From Pleomorphomonas koreensis DSM 23070 (GTDB lineage Bacteria > Pseudomonadota > Alphaproteobacteria > Rhizobiales > Pleomorphomonadaceae), in NCBI RefSeq assembly GCF_000425185.1, contig NZ_AULH01000001.1, positions 310,001 through 374,000 on the forward strand: a stretch of DNA of 64,000 bases, in the 5' to 3' direction. Positions 8,591 through 17,770 of the stretch are shown in pieces; positions within the stretch are counted from its first letter, which is position 1; every line of letters begins with the position of its first letter. The notes under the pieces are model-generated. The model ran no database searches and was not told the origin of the DNA. It was given only the letters and a program-made list of their open reading frames with translations. Made by a program: the position numbers and the translations under genes.

Positions 8591-9421
8591 TCAGCCGCGG
8601 ATCCGGCACATCCGGTCGAGCATGATGGCGATCAGCACGATGGCGAGACCGGCGGTAAATCCCATGCCGATGTTGACGGTGTTGAGCGCCCGCACCACCG
8701 GCACGCCGAGGCCGTTGGCACCGACCATGGCCGAGATCACCACCATGGAGAGCGACAGCATGATGGTCTGGGTGAGGCCGGCGAGGATCTGCGGCATGGC
8801 GTGCGGCAGCTCCACCTTGACGAGGCGTTGCAGGGGCGTGGCGCCGAAGCTGTCGGCCGCCTCGATCAGCGGCTTCGGCGTCGAGGCGACGCCGAGCGCC
8901 GTGAGGCGGATCGAAGCGGGCAGGGCGAAGATCACCGTGGCGATCAGCCCCGGCACCATGCCGAGGCCGAACAGCACCAGCGCCGGGATCAGGTAGACGA
9001 AGGTGGGGATGGTCTGCATCAGGTCGAGCACCGGCCTCAGCGCCGCCATCGCCCAGGGCCGGCGCGCCGACAGGATGCCGATCGGCACGCCGAGGCCCAT
9101 GCAGAGCACCGAGGAGGCGACGACGAGGCCGAGCGTCTGCGTCGTCTCCTTCCAGAAGCCCTGGTTGACGATGAAGAGGAGCGCGGCGGCCACGAACAGG
9201 GCGAGCGGGATCGACCGCTTCAGCACGAAAGCCAGCGCGGCGATCAGCGCCACGGTCAGCGGCGGCGGCGGCGCCTGCAAGGCCATGACGATCCAGCCGA
9301 CGATGCCGCCGAGCACGGCGGCGATCATGTCGAAGACGCCGCCGCCGTTGGCGGTCAGCCAGTCGACCAGCGTCTTGGCGAAAGGGCCGACCGGTATCTT
9401 GTAGGCCGTGAGGAAGTCCAT
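8591..9421 (-). CDS. choW: Choline/glycine-betaine ABC transporter permease
   Basis: 276-residue ProW/ChoW-like inner-membrane subunit. It has several hydrophobic spans and the EAA loop LIEAADSFGATPLQRLVKVELP that docks on the ATPase. It lies 33 nt after the binding-protein gene and 12 nt before choV, in one operon. The N-terminus (MDFLTAYKIPVGPFAKTLVD) resembles other osmolyte permeases, which begin with an amphipathic helix before the first span. Confidence 0.87.
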   Translation of the reverse strand: MDFLTAYKIPVGPFAKTLVDWLTANGGGVFDMIAAVLGGIVGWIVMALQAPPPPLTVALIAALAFVLKRSIPLALFVAAALLFIVNQGFWKETTQTLGLVVASSVLCMGLGVPIGILSARRPWAMAALRPVLDLMQTIPTFVYLIPALVLFGLGMVPGLIATVIFALPASIRLTALGVASTPKPLIEAADSFGATPLQRLVKVELPHAMPQILAGLTQTIMLSLSMVVISAMVGANGLGVPVVRALNTVNIGMGFTAGLAIVLIAIMLDRMCRIRG

Positions 9422-9454
9422 GATCGCCTCAGCCTCCCGTTCCCGTCGTCATCG

Positions 9455-10387
9455 TCAGAGCCCCAGCGACGCCTTCACCGCGGCGAGACCGTCGCCGCCG
9501 TCACGCGCCGTCACCCCGTCGAGCCAGGGGGCGAGCGCCTCGGGATGCGCCTTGATCCAGGCCTTGGCGGCGTCCTTGGCCTCGGTGCCGTCGTCGAGGA
9601 TGGCGCCCATGATCTCGTTCTCGAGCGCCAGCGTGAACTTCAGATTGCCGACGAAGCGGCCGAGGTTGGGGCAGTCGGCGGCGAGATTCTTGCGGGTGTT
9701 GGTGTAGATGGTGGCGCCGCCGAAATTCGGTCCGAACACCTCGTCGCCGCCCGAGAGATAGGCCATCGCGAAGCGGGCGTTCATCGGGTGCGGCTCCCAG
9801 CCGAGGAAGACGATCGGCTTTTCGTCCTTCACCGCCCGGCTGACCTCGGCCAGCATGCCCTGCTCGGAGCTTTCCACCAGCTCGAAGCCGGTGAGGCCGA
9901 ACTTGCCGCCGTCGATCATGCCGAGGATCAGCCGGTTGCCGTCGTTGCCCGGCTCGATGCCGTAGATCTTGCCGTCGAGCTGATCCTTGAACTTGGCGAT
10001 GTCGGCAAAGGACTTGAGGCCGGCGTCATAGGTGTATTTCGGCACGGCCAGCGTGTACTTGGCGCCTTCGAGGTTGATGCCCGTCACCTCGATCGCCCCC
10101 TTGTCGACGTAAGGCCGCAGATCGGCCTCCATGGTCGGCATCCAGTCGCCGAGGAAGACGTCGATGTCGCCGTTGGCCAGCGAGGCGAAGGTCACCGGCA
10201 GGGCGAGGAGCTGTACCTCCGGCTCGTAGCCGAGGCCCTCCAGCAGCACCGAGGCGACGCCGGTGGTGGCGGCGATGTCGGTCCAGCCCACGTCGGCGAA
10301 GCGCACCTTGGTGCAGGCGTCGCCGTCGGCGGCGAGCGCCGGCGCGGCGAGGAGGGCGAGCGGCAGGGCGGCAACAACGGATTTCAT
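9455..10387 (-). CDS. choX: Choline-type ABC transporter substrate-binding protein
   Basis: 310-residue periplasmic protein. The signal peptide is about residues 1-20 (AALPLALLAAPALA). The OpuAC-type fold shows Trp residues expected to form the cage for a quaternary amine: VGWTDIAATTG, FLGDWMPTM and FLGWEPHPMN. The ATG at 10387 was chosen over an upstream one because the signal peptide starts there and GGGAG precedes it. First gene of choXWV; the 290-bp gap upstream carries the BetI-like operator. Confidence 0.86.
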   Translation of the reverse strand: MKSVVAALPLALLAAPALAADGDACTKVRFADVGWTDIAATTGVASVLLEGLGYEPEVQLLALPVTFASLANGDIDVFLGDWMPTMEADLRPYVDKGAIEVTGINLEGAKYTLAVPKYTYDAGLKSFADIAKFKDQLDGKIYGIEPGNDGNRLILGMIDGGKFGLTGFELVESSEQGMLAEVSRAVKDEKPIVFLGWEPHPMNARFAMAYLSGGDEVFGPNFGGATIYTNTRKNLAADCPNLGRFVGNLKFTLALENEIMGAILDDGTEAKDAAKAWIKAHPEALAPWLDGVTARDGGDGLAAVKASLGL

Positions 10388-10625
10388 CGGTGGGCTCACT
10401 CCCAGAAGCCCTGCGGAAGCGGCGTTCCGGCCGGGCTGTGACAGATTTATTACCATGGAGCGCCGAATGAATACGCATTTTCCGGCGCTTGCCAACGCTT
10501 TTTTTGGGATAAGGCGCGGACTACTTCGCGAACGCGCCGGAAACCCGGCCGTTGCAGCGTATTTTCGAGCCGTTGCCGCCGCCTCTCCCTTTCGGACAGG
10601 GCGAAATTACGCTGCCAGATTTTTA

Positions 10626-10645
10626 TTGATTGAGAAGTCAATTAA
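10626..10645. promoter_or_regulatory. BetI-like operator
   Basis: Inverted repeat TTGATTGA-GAAG-TCAATTAA (7 of 8 positions paired) lies 32 nt before the betI-like start, in the gap shared with choX. Its half-sites resemble described BetI operators (TTGATTG...TCAAT). Autoregulation of betI and choline-responsive control of choXWV are the natural reading. Nothing else stands out in the 290-bp gap apart from low GC content near this site. Confidence 0.55.
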
Positions 10646-10677
10646 AAATATGCTGTCTCGTCAGGGGAGGAACGATC

Positions 10678-11262
10678 ATGCCGAAACTCGGAATGCAGCC
10701 GATCCGCCGGCGGGAGCTGATCGTCGCCGCCGTCGAGGCGATCCACGAGCGCGGCCTGAACGGCGTCACCATGGGCGACATCGCCAAGCGGGCCGGCGTG
10801 TCGCCGGCGCTCGCCCATCACTACTTCGGTTCCAAGGACGAGCTTCTGTCGGCCACCATGCGGCATCTTCTCACCGAATTCGCGCTGACCGCCCGCCGTC
10901 GCCTCGCCGCGGCCGGCGATCCGCGTTCGCGCGTCGACGCCATCCTTCAGGCGAGCTTCGCGCCCGAGCAGTTCTCGCCGGCGGTGACCTCGGCCTGGCT
11001 CGCCTTCTACATGCAGTCGATCCACGACCAGGCGGCCACGCGGCTGCTCTCCATCTACCTGAAGCGGCTCGAAGCCAACCTCCGGCACGAACTGAGGCCG
11101 CTGGTCGGCGACGGCGCCGCCCCGCTCGCCAGAGGCATCGCGGCGATGATCGACGGCCTCTGGCTGCACGCCGCGCTGCCGACGCTGCACCGTTCGCCCG
11201 ACGAGGCGCTCGGCATCCTGCGCGACTATGTCGACGGCCGCCTCGCCGTGGCGCGGCGCTGA
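10678..11262 (+). CDS. betI: TetR-family repressor BetI
   Basis: 194-residue TetR regulator. The N-terminal helix-turn-helix is at about 26-50 (MGDIAKRAGVSPALAHHYFGSKDEL). The C-terminal domain carries WLAFYMQSIHDQAATRLLSIY, a BetI-like stretch thought to respond to choline. The start at 10678 follows AGGGGAGG by 7 nt. It is divergent from choXWV with a BetI-like operator between them. The usual partners betB and betA are not in this window, so here it seems tied to uptake rather than oxidation. Confidence 0.85.
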   Translation: MPKLGMQPIRRRELIVAAVEAIHERGLNGVTMGDIAKRAGVSPALAHHYFGSKDELLSATMRHLLTEFALTARRRLAAAGDPRSRVDAILQASFAPEQFSPAVTSAWLAFYMQSIHDQAATRLLSIYLKRLEANLRHELRPLVGDGAAPLARGIAAMIDGLWLHAALPTLHRSPDEALGILRDYVDGRLAVARR

Positions 11263-11327
11263 CGGTTCTCTTTGCATCCGGAGCGCGTCATCGTTAGGCT
11301 CGGCTCTCCTCCCGGAGCCGACCGCCC

Positions 11328-12206
11328 ATGCCCGTCCGCCACATCGCCCTCGCCGTTCTCGTCACGGCGATCTGGGGCTTCAACTTCGTCGTCATCCGTC
11401 TCGGCCTCGGCTCGGTGCCGCCGCTGTTGCTGGCCGCGTTGCGCTTCGTCGTCGCGGCGCTGCCGGCCGCCTTCCTCGCCCGGCCGAACGTGCCGGCGGG
11501 TCGGATGATCGCCATCGGCATGACGCTGTTCGTCGGCCAGTTCGCCTTCCTGTTCCCGGCGATGAAGCTCGGCATGCCGCCGGGTCTCGCCTCGGTGACG
11601 CTGCAGAGCCAGGCCTTCTTCACCATCCTGTTCGCCGCGCTCGCCCTCGGCGAGCGGCCGAAACCGCGCCAGCTCGCCGGCGCCGGCGTCGCGGCGGCCG
11701 GCCTTCTGACGATCGCCAGCACGGTGGGCGGCGACTTCACGCTGATCGGCCTCGGTCTCACCATCGCCTCGGCGACGAGCTGGGCGCTCGGCAACGTCCT
11801 GATGCGCGGCGCCGGCAAGGCCGACATGCTCCCGATGATGGTCTGGCTGAGCCTGGTGCCACCGATCCCGCTGTTCCTGTTGTCGCTGGCCTTCGAGGGT
11901 TGGCCGGCGATCGTCGCCGGTGTCGGCGGCATGGGCGTCGTCGGCGCCGGCTCGGTGCTCTACCTCGCCTTGCTCGCCACGCTGGTCGGCTTCGGCCTCT
12001 GGGGCTTCCTGCTCCGGAACCACCCGGCCTCGACGGTGGCGCCCTTCTCGCTCCTGGTGCCGCTGTTCGGCACGCTGTCGTCCTGGCTGGTGCTGGGGGA
12101 AACCTTCTCGCCGTTGCGCGTTGCCGGCATGGCGCTGATCCTCATGGGCCTCGCCACCATCGCCCTGCCGCTTCCCGCCTTCGCCAAACGGAAAAGGGCG
12201 GCCTGA
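11328..12206 (+). CDS. eamA: EamA-type DMT-superfamily exporter
   Basis: 292-residue membrane protein with two five-helix EamA repeats. The sequence follows E. coli EamA (O-acetylserine/cysteine exporter) closely, for example [27 protein letters not shown] and [15 protein letters not shown]. It likely exports a small amphipathic metabolite across the inner membrane. It stands alone, 65 nt after betI, and its stop codon lies within the loop of a terminator hairpin. The substrate is inferred from homology only. Confidence 0.82.
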   Translation: MPVRHIALAVLVTAIWGFNFVVIRLGLGSVPPLLLAALRFVVAALPAAFLARPNVPAGRMIAIGMTLFVGQFAFLFPAMKLGMPPGLASVTLQSQAFFTILFAALALGERPKPRQLAGAGVAAAGLLTIASTVGGDFTLIGLGLTIASATSWALGNVLMRGAGKADMLPMMVWLSLVPPIPLFLLSLAFEGWPAIVAGVGGMGVVGAGSVLYLALLATLVGFGLWGFLLRNHPASTVAPFSLLVPLFGTLSSWLVLGETFSPLRVAGMALILMGLATIALPLPAFAKRKRAA

Positions 12207-12215
12207 CGGCCGCCC
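12196..12215. terminator. Bidirectional terminator between eamA and cytochrome c gene
   Basis: A perfect 8-bp stem (GGGCGGCC / GGCCGCCC) with a 4-nt loop contains the eamA stop codon. On the minus strand it is followed by TTTT, so it mainly serves the cytochrome c gene. Confidence 0.55.
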
Positions 12216-12243
12216 CCGATCCTTGTTCCCAGTGGCCGGCCGC

Positions 12244-12954
12244 TTACGGCAGCGGCGCCGGGCTGGCCGACAGCGACCGGAGGTAGGCGATGATGTTGGC
12301 GCGATCCTCCGGCTTCTTGACGCCGGCGAAGGCCATCTTGTTGCCAGGCACCTCGGTCTTGGGATTGGTCAGGTAGATGTCGAGCGTCGCGTAGTCCCAG
12401 ACGTGGCTCTCGCCGAAGGTCACCATGGCCGGCGAATACTTGAAGCCCGGATGCGTGCCCGGCTTGCGGTTCACCACCTCCCAGAGGCCGGGGCCGACCT
12501 TGTTGGCGCCCGAATCGGCGAAGGAATGGCAGGCGGTGCAGACCTTGGCCGACTTCTCGCCGGCGGCGACATCGGCGGTCTTCAGGCGGTCGGCAATCGA
12601 CCCGCCGTCGGCAGCGGCCGGAGCGGCGGCCGGCGCGGCTGCAACTGCGGCTGGCGCCGACGCATCGGCGGTGGGCGCCGGCTCGGTGGCGGTCGGCGCG
12701 GCGGTCACCTCGGCCGGCGCCGCTTCGGCGGCCGGCGGCGTCTCGACCGCCGGCGCGGCAGCGGCGGTGCTGCTTGCCTCGGGAGCGGGACCAGCCGGAG
12801 CCGCTTCGGCAACCGGTTCGGTCACCTCGACGACATAGCCGGGCACCTTGAGTTCCTGCTTGGCGAAAATCTGATTGGACACGAAATCGATGGCGAAGGC
12901 GACGACGGCGACCGCCAGCACGGCGCCGATAATCTTGGTGGGTTGCAGCGACAT
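12244..12954 (-). CDS. Membrane-anchored class I cytochrome c
   Basis: 236-residue c-type cytochrome. An uncleaved hydrophobic anchor (about 8-28) is followed by a long Ala/Pro/Thr-rich linker (about 45-120) and a heme domain with CTACH (heme attachment) and the likely Met ligand in GNKMAFAGV. This layout matches cytochrome c552/CycM proteins, which pass electrons from the bc1 complex to terminal oxidases at the inner membrane. The ATG at 12954 precedes the anchor directly. Divergent from kdsB. It may feed the cbb3 or aa3 oxidase, which is inference. Confidence 0.88.
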   Translation of the reverse strand: MSLQPTKIIGAVLAVAVVAFAIDFVSNQIFAKQELKVPGYVVEVTEPVAEAAPAGPAPEASSTAAAAPAVETPPAAEAAPAEVTAAPTATEPAPTADASAPAAVAAAPAAAPAAADGGSIADRLKTADVAAGEKSAKVCTACHSFADSGANKVGPGLWEVVNRKPGTHPGFKYSPAMVTFGESHVWDYATLDIYLTNPKTEVPGNKMAFAGVKKPEDRANIIAYLRSLSASPAPLP

Positions 12955-13158
12955 CGGGGATACCGGCTCCTTGGGTCGCGCGGCGCCCGCCCCGGCGCGC
13001 GTGACAACACGATCAGAAAGCGACCTCGCCAGAGGCATTTCGGTCACACCCGGCAGCATATAAGGGATTTTGCTCCCTGCTGCAAACTATCCTCAGGTCG
13101 CGCCACGCCGTATAAAGCCGCCGCGCCGCGTTGCCGCCTGCCCGCGAGGATCCGACCC

Positions 13159-13914
13159 ATGTCCGAGACGAAGCCCAACACCCTGGTGATCATCCCCTCG
13201 CGCCTCGGCTCGACGCGCCTGCCGGACAAGCCGCTCGCCGACATCCATGGCGAGGCGATGATCGTCCACGTCTGGCGGCGGGCCGTGGAGGCCGGCATCG
13301 GCGAGGTGGTGGTCGCCTGCGACCATCCGTCCATCGCGGCGGCGGTCGAGGCGGCCGGCGGCCGGGCGGTGCTGACCCGCCCCGACCATCCGAGCGGCTC
13401 CGACCGCATCTTCGAGGCGCTGGGCAAGGCCGATCCCGACGGCCGCGTCGAGGTGATCGTCAACGTGCAGGGCGACCTGCCGACCATCGCGCCGTCGGCC
13501 GTGCGTGCCTGCTTCGATCCGCTGCTCGACCCGGCCGTCGACGTGGCGACGCTGACCGCCGAGATCGTCCGCGACGAGGAGCGGACCAATCCCAACGTCG
13601 TCAAGGTGGTCGGCTCGCCGGTGGCACCAAGCCGCCTCCGGGCGCTCTACTTCACCCGCGCCACCGCCCCTTGGGGCGACGGGCCGCTCTACCACCACAT
13701 CGGCCTCTATGCCTACCGCCGGTCGGCGCTCGCCCGCTTCGTCGGGCTGCCGCCGTCGACGCTCGAAAGGCGCGAGAGGCTCGAGCAGCTCCGCCTCCTC
13801 GAAGCGGGCATGCGCATCGACGCCGCCATCGTCGACGACGTGCCGCTCGGCGTCGACACGCCGCACGATCTCGACCGCGCCCGGGCGATCATCGGCGCTG
13901 CAATCAACGGATGA
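13159..13914 (+). CDS. kdsB: 3-deoxy-manno-octulosonate cytidylyltransferase
   Basis: 251-residue CMP-Kdo synthetase, which activates Kdo with CTP for lipopolysaccharide inner core synthesis in the cytosol. Characteristic nucleotide-binding start [16 protein letters not shown], then [11 protein letters not shown] and NVQGDLP, and the C-terminal [12 protein letters not shown]. Length matches the family. The ATG at 13159 gives the standard N-terminus. It is followed after 57 nt by pheA on the same strand, an arrangement that suggests cotranscription. Confidence 0.93.
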   Translation: MSETKPNTLVIIPSRLGSTRLPDKPLADIHGEAMIVHVWRRAVEAGIGEVVVACDHPSIAAAVEAAGGRAVLTRPDHPSGSDRIFEALGKADPDGRVEVIVNVQGDLPTIAPSAVRACFDPLLDPAVDVATLTAEIVRDEERTNPNVVKVVGSPVAPSRLRALYFTRATAPWGDGPLYHHIGLYAYRRSALARFVGLPPSTLERRERLEQLRLLEAGMRIDAAIVDDVPLGVDTPHDLDRARAIIGAAING

Positions 13915-13971
13915 CAGGCCGGAAGGCGGCTGCTATGCCGCTTTCCGCCTCTTGATCAGCGGACGGGAACG

Positions 13972-14868
13972 ATGTCGGAGAAATTGTCAAAGAAGCTGAA
14001 GGTCGTGTTCCAGGGCGAGCCGGGCGCCAATTCCCATCTCGCCGCCCTCGAGGTCTATCCCGATTGCGAGGCGGTCGCCTGCCCGACCTTCGAGGACTGC
14101 TTCGCCGCCCTCGCCTCGGGCGCCGGGGACCTCGGCATGATCCCGATCGAGAACTCGACGGCCGGCCGCGTCGCCGACATCCACCACATCCTGCCGCAGG
14201 CCGACGTGCACATCATCGGCGAGCACTTCCTGCCGGTGCATCACCAGCTCCTGGGCGTCAAGGGCGCGCGCCTCGCGGACGTCCGCACGGCGCAGAGCCA
14301 CGTGCAGGCGCTCGGCCAGTGCCGGCAGACGCTGCGCGACCTCGGCATCCGGCCGATCGTCGGCGCCGACACGGCCGGCTCGGCCCGCGAGATCGCCGAG
14401 GCCGGCGATCCCTCGCGCGCCGCCATCGCCTCGTCGCTGGCCGCCGACATCTACGGCCTCGACGTGCTGAAGGCCGATTGCGAGGACACGCTCCACAACA
14501 CGACGCGCTTCATCATCCTGTCGCCGCAGCCGGTCGCCGCGCCGCCGCGCGGCACGCCGACGGTCACCACCTTCATCTTCCGCGTCCGCAACATCCCGGC
14601 GGCGCTCTACAAGGCGCTGGGCGGCTTCTCCACCAACGGCATCAACATGACCAAGCTGGAGAGCTACCAGCTCGAAGGCCAGTTCTTCGCGACGCAGTTC
14701 TACGCCGACGTCGAGGGCCACCCCGACGACCCCTCGGTGAAGTTCGCGCTTGAAGAGCTGGAATTCTTCAGCCGCGAGGTCAAGGTGTTCGGCAGCTATC
14801 CGGCCAGCCCGTTCCGCGACAAGATCCGCGAGCCGGCCGCCCATCTCGGCCTCCGGCCCGGAGAATAG
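13972..14868 (+). CDS. pheA: Prephenate dehydratase
   Basis: 298-residue monofunctional enzyme converting prephenate to phenylpyruvate in phenylalanine synthesis. The catalytic domain (about 8-185) starts with VVFQGEPGANSHLAA and contains the Thr-Arg-Phe active-site motif in NTTRFII. The ACT regulatory domain (about 200-280) has ALYKALGGFSTNGINMTKLE, the usual phenylalanine-sensing site. There is no fused chorismate mutase. Convergent with nudC, with 3 nt between the stops. Confidence 0.93.
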   Translation: MSEKLSKKLKVVFQGEPGANSHLAALEVYPDCEAVACPTFEDCFAALASGAGDLGMIPIENSTAGRVADIHHILPQADVHIIGEHFLPVHHQLLGVKGARLADVRTAQSHVQALGQCRQTLRDLGIRPIVGADTAGSAREIAEAGDPSRAAIASSLAADIYGLDVLKADCEDTLHNTTRFIILSPQPVAAPPRGTPTVTTFIFRVRNIPAALYKALGGFSTNGINMTKLESYQLEGQFFATQFYADVEGHPDDPSVKFALEELEFFSREVKVFGSYPASPFRDKIREPAAHLGLRPGE

Positions 14869-14871
14869 GGC

Positions 14872-15807
14872 TCACTTCAGGCCGGCCCACACCTCGATCA
14901 GATGGCGGGCGACGGCGAGCGGCGGCGGGCAGTGCAGCTTGCCGACTTCGGTTTCCGTCAGCATCGCCTTCACCTGATCGCGGCCGAACCAGCGGCAGTC
15001 GTCCATCTCGGCCTTGTCGACCTTGATGTCGGTGGAGATCGCCTCGCCGTAGCAGCCGAGCATCAGGTTGGCCGGGAACGGCCAGGGCTGGCTGGCGTGA
15101 TAGCGGACGGCGCCGACGTCGATGCCCGATTCCTCCTTCACCTCGCGGCGGACGGCGTCCTCCATGGTCTCGCCCGGCTCCATGAAGCCGGCGAGGCAGG
15201 TGTACATGCCGGCCTCGAAGCGCGGCGTGCGGCCAAGCAGCACCCGGTCGTCGCCGTCCTCGATCAGCATGATCACCACCGGGTCGGTGCGCGGGAAGTG
15301 CTGGGTGCCGCAGCCGGTGCAGTTGCGCTGGTAGCCGGCGGCGATGCTCACCGTCGGCGCGCCGCAGACGCCGCAAAAACGGTTGCGCCGGTGCCAGAAC
15401 AGCGTGGCGCGCGCCTGCGCCGCCGGGCCGTAGCTGTCGGCGCCGACCATGCCGTCGCGGGCGAGGCTGCGGAGGTCGACGAGGCTTTCGCCCGGTTCGA
15501 GTTCCGGCGCGGATCTGAATTCGCCGGCGAACCACGGCCGGTCCTCAAGGTCGAGCCCGAGGAAGATGTGCGTCTCGCACTCGCCGAACAGGGCGTCGGC
15601 CGCGCTGCCCTCGAAGTCGATGCGGCCCGATCTCAGCAGCACGCGGTCGTCGGCGAGCATCATCAGCCGGCGGCGCGGATCGTCGAGGTGGCGCTGCACC
15701 AGCGCCGCGTCGGCGCGCTGCTCGGAGTGGCGGTGCAGGAAATTGACCGAGTAGGTATTATGGCTCGACCAGTCGAAGCCGGTGGCGGGATCGGGAGGCA
15801 GGATCAT
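14872..15807 (-). CDS. nudC: NAD+ diphosphatase / NADH pyrophosphatase
   Basis: 311-residue Nudix enzyme that cleaves NAD(H) to NMN(H) and AMP and, in characterised relatives, removes NAD caps from RNA. A zinc ribbon is formed by Cys145, Cys148, Cys163 and Cys166. The Nudix box spans about 207-229 (GFMEPGETMEDAVRREVKEE). The downstream SQPWPFP motif is diagnostic of NudC, although its usual final Ser is not conserved. It lies 27 nt after the small DUF6460 gene on the same strand. Confidence 0.92.
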   Translation of the reverse strand: MILPPDPATGFDWSSHNTYSVNFLHRHSEQRADAALVQRHLDDPRRRLMMLADDRVLLRSGRIDFEGSAADALFGECETHIFLGLDLEDRPWFAGEFRSAPELEPGESLVDLRSLARDGMVGADSYGPAAQARATLFWHRRNRFCGVCGAPTVSIAAGYQRNCTGCGTQHFPRTDPVVIMLIEDGDDRVLLGRTPRFEAGMYTCLAGFMEPGETMEDAVRREVKEESGIDVGAVRYHASQPWPFPANLMLGCYGEAISTDIKVDKAEMDDCRWFGRDQVKAMLTETEVGKLHCPPPLAVARHLIEVWAGLK

Positions 15808-15834
15808 CTTGGGTTCGCTTTCGGGGGACGTCGG

Positions 15835-16110
15835 TCAGAAGCGGTTGCGGCCGGCGTTGAGGAGCCGCAGCACCAGCCAGACCGGCACCACCACCACGGC
15901 GCCGAGCAGGAAATAGCGCCAGACGCGGTCGATGGCGTCAAAGCCCATCGACCAGATGCGGTCGACGAAGCGCAGCGCCGAGGCGACGATGTCGTAGGGC
16001 TCGACGCCGAGCGCGGCGAGCACGACGCCGACGACCAGCGACAGGATGACGAGGCGGACGAGCAGGCGCGCCGGGCTGTCGCCGAACAGGCGCTCGAATC
16101 GGTCGGACAT
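15835..16110 (-). CDS. Small membrane protein, DUF6460-like
   Basis: 91-residue protein with two hydrophobic helices: LLVRLVILSLVVGVVLAALG (about 16-35) and FLLGAVVVVPVWLVLRLL (about 67-84). The Asp-Arg-rich segments between them (FVDRIWSMGFDAIDRVW) match what I recall of the alphaproteobacterial DUF6460 family. The ATG at 16110 was picked because the domain begins there; the longer upstream frame runs through repeat DNA. Probably in an operon with nudC. Function unknown. Confidence 0.7.
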   Translation of the reverse strand: MSDRFERLFGDSPARLLVRLVILSLVVGVVLAALGVEPYDIVASALRFVDRIWSMGFDAIDRVWRYFLLGAVVVVPVWLVLRLLNAGRNRF

Positions 16111-16210
16111 GGGGAACGCTCCGGCTCTCCGGTGGGGAAGGTCGCCGAGAGATAGGCGCGCCGGCCGGCCTTGTCCAGCCGTCGGCGGCGATCGGCGAGG
16201 GCAATCGTTT

Positions 16211-16440
16211 GAAGCCGCCTTTGGCGACGACCGGGGCGGAACAAGCTGAAGCCGCCAAGCGGCTTCCGGTGCCGACTGGCGCCGCGCGGAGCGAAAGCCA
16301 AGGGCTAGGCCAGTCGGCAACAGAGGCCGAAAGACAATGCTGAAGCCGCCCGGCGGCTTCCGGCGCCGACTGGCGCCGCGCGGAGCGTGTCTTTCGTGGC
16401 GAAGCCCCGAAAGACGGAAAGCGGAGCGAAAGCCAAGGGC
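16211..16440. repeat. Tandem palindromic intergenic repeat
   Basis: This fills most of the 357-bp gap between the DUF6460 gene and apaG. Two 49-bp copies (16245-16293 and 16339-16387) differ at three positions. Each starts with a palindrome (GAAGCCGC...GCGGCTTC) and contains ACTGGCGCCGCGCGGAGCG. A separate exact 20-bp repeat begins GCGGAGCGAAAG (16286-16305 and 16421-16440). A degenerate third palindrome start is at 16211. Two changes at the palindrome centre (AA to CG) keep the stem intact, as expected for a structure kept at RNA or DNA level. No ORF is credible here. Confidence 0.8.
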
Positions 16441-16467
16441 CGGAGGCCCGCCGGCGCTTGAGGCCAC

Positions 16468-16860
16468 CTAATTCAAAGTGCGCGCCGCCATGGGGATGTC
16501 GAGCGAGAAGGCGGGGATCGTCACATCGAGCGCCGTGCCGAGATCGTCGACCATGCGGTAGCTGCCGGCCATGATGCCGCTCGGCGTCGACAGCGGGCAG
16601 CCGCTGGTATACTCGAAGGCCTCGCCCGGCTCGATGATCGGCTGCTGGCCGACCACGCCGGGGCCGGCCACGTGACGGCGGAAGCCGTTGGCGTCGGTGA
16701 TCTCCCAGGCGCGGGTCATCAGCTGCACGGCGCGGCGGCCGTTGTTGGCGATCACCACCCGGTAGGACCAGACGTAGCGGCTCTCGTCGGGGTCGGACTC
16801 CTCGACGAGGTAGCGCGGCTCGACGCTGACGGCGATGTCGTGGCTGACGGCGGTGAACAT
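16468..16860 (-). CDS. apaG: ApaG domain protein
   Basis: 130-residue single-domain protein with the ApaG immunoglobulin-like fold: VWSYRVVIANNG, VQLMTRAWEITDANG and the Gly-rich GPGVVGQQPIIEPG, then YTSGCPLSTPSGIMAGSY. Its loss in enterobacteria affects cobalt/magnesium efflux; the biochemical role is not settled. The ATG at 16860 gives the usual family length. It is 28 nt downstream of the binding-protein gene on the same strand. Confidence 0.9.
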   Translation of the reverse strand: MFTAVSHDIAVSVEPRYLVEESDPDESRYVWSYRVVIANNGRRAVQLMTRAWEITDANGFRRHVAGPGVVGQQPIIEPGEAFEYTSGCPLSTPSGIMAGSYRMVDDLGTALDVTIPAFSLDIPMAARTLN

Positions 16861-16888
16861 GGCGGCCGGTCCCGGTTTGCTGCTGGCG

Positions 16889-17740
16889 TCAGTAAAGGCT
16901 TTCGGGGAAGAAGCGCAAGGCGAGATCGGCAAGCGTGCCGTCGGCGTCGAGGCTGCGCAGCGCGCCGTCGATGGCCGCCTTGAGCGGCGCGTTGCCGGCG
17001 GCGACGGCGATCTTCATGCCGTCGCCGAAATAGGCCGGTTCGGTATAGGCGCCGCCGGAGAAGGCGCAGCAGCCGGCGGCGGCCGGGCCGCTCAGCCAGA
17101 AGGCGGCGCCGACCGCGCCGGTGAACAGGGCATCGACCTTGCCGTCCTTGAGGAGAGCGAACAGCTCCGCCTCGCTGGCGGCGGTGCGCGGTGCCGCGGC
17201 CGGAAAGAAATCCCGGATGAAGGCCGCGTAACGGCTGCCGGCGAGAACACCCACCGTCTTGCCGGCGAGCGCGCGCGGCGACGGCTCGACCAGCGCCGGC
17301 CAGCGGCGGACGAAGCGGGCCGGCTCGCGGAAATAGGGCACGGAATAGGCGAGGTGGCGGCGCAGCGCCGGCGTGTCGGCGACGCCGGCGGCGATGGCGT
17401 CGGCCTTGTTGTCGCGCACCGTTTCGAGCAGCAGCGGGAAGGGCCGCACCTGGATGGTGCAGGGAATGGCGAGCCGGGTGCAGATCGCCCGCGCAACCTC
17501 GACGTTGAAGCCGGTGATGACGCCGCCGCCATCGACGAAGTTGAACGGCGGGAAGTCGTCGGCGGTGACGAAGCGGATGGAGGCGGGGCTGGCGCCGGCC
17601 GCCTGTCCGGACGCCGGCGGCACGAGCTGGGGATAACCCGCGTCGGCCGCGCGGGCCTCTGCAACCAAAGGTGAAGCCAAGCCGGGAAGGCTTGCAAGTA
17701 TTGTCAAACCGATTGCAATTAAGAGACGGAGTCTTCGCAT
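16889..17740 (-). CDS. Periplasmic amino-acid-type substrate-binding protein
   Basis: 283-residue protein of the HisJ/GlnH family (SBP_bac_3). Signal peptide is about 1-32 (LLIAIGLTILASLPGLAS). The ligand-binding part begins at about 54 with FVTADDFPPFNFVDGGG and continues with GFNVEVARAICTRL and the C-terminal GTLADLALRFFP. No permease or ATPase is adjacent, so it may serve a distant transporter or act as a sensor-type protein. The start lies only 30 bp from the divergent glycosyltransferase start. Ligand unknown. Confidence 0.8.
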   Translation of the reverse strand: MRRLRLLIAIGLTILASLPGLASPLVAEARAADAGYPQLVPPASGQAAGASPASIRFVTADDFPPFNFVDGGGVITGFNVEVARAICTRLAIPCTIQVRPFPLLLETVRDNKADAIAAGVADTPALRRHLAYSVPYFREPARFVRRWPALVEPSPRALAGKTVGVLAGSRYAAFIRDFFPAAAPRTAASEAELFALLKDGKVDALFTGAVGAAFWLSGPAAAGCCAFSGGAYTEPAYFGDGMKIAVAAGNAPLKAAIDGALRSLDADGTLADLALRFFPESLY

Positions 17741-17770
17741 TTTGTCAGGGCATCGGCCGTTGGCTCAACC

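Noticed and set aside
7751-10441. 896-residue plus-strand ORF antisense to choVWX
   Set aside because: His/Gln/Arg/Asp-rich composition typical of antisense reading of a GC-rich gene; the opposite strand encodes clear ABC subunits.
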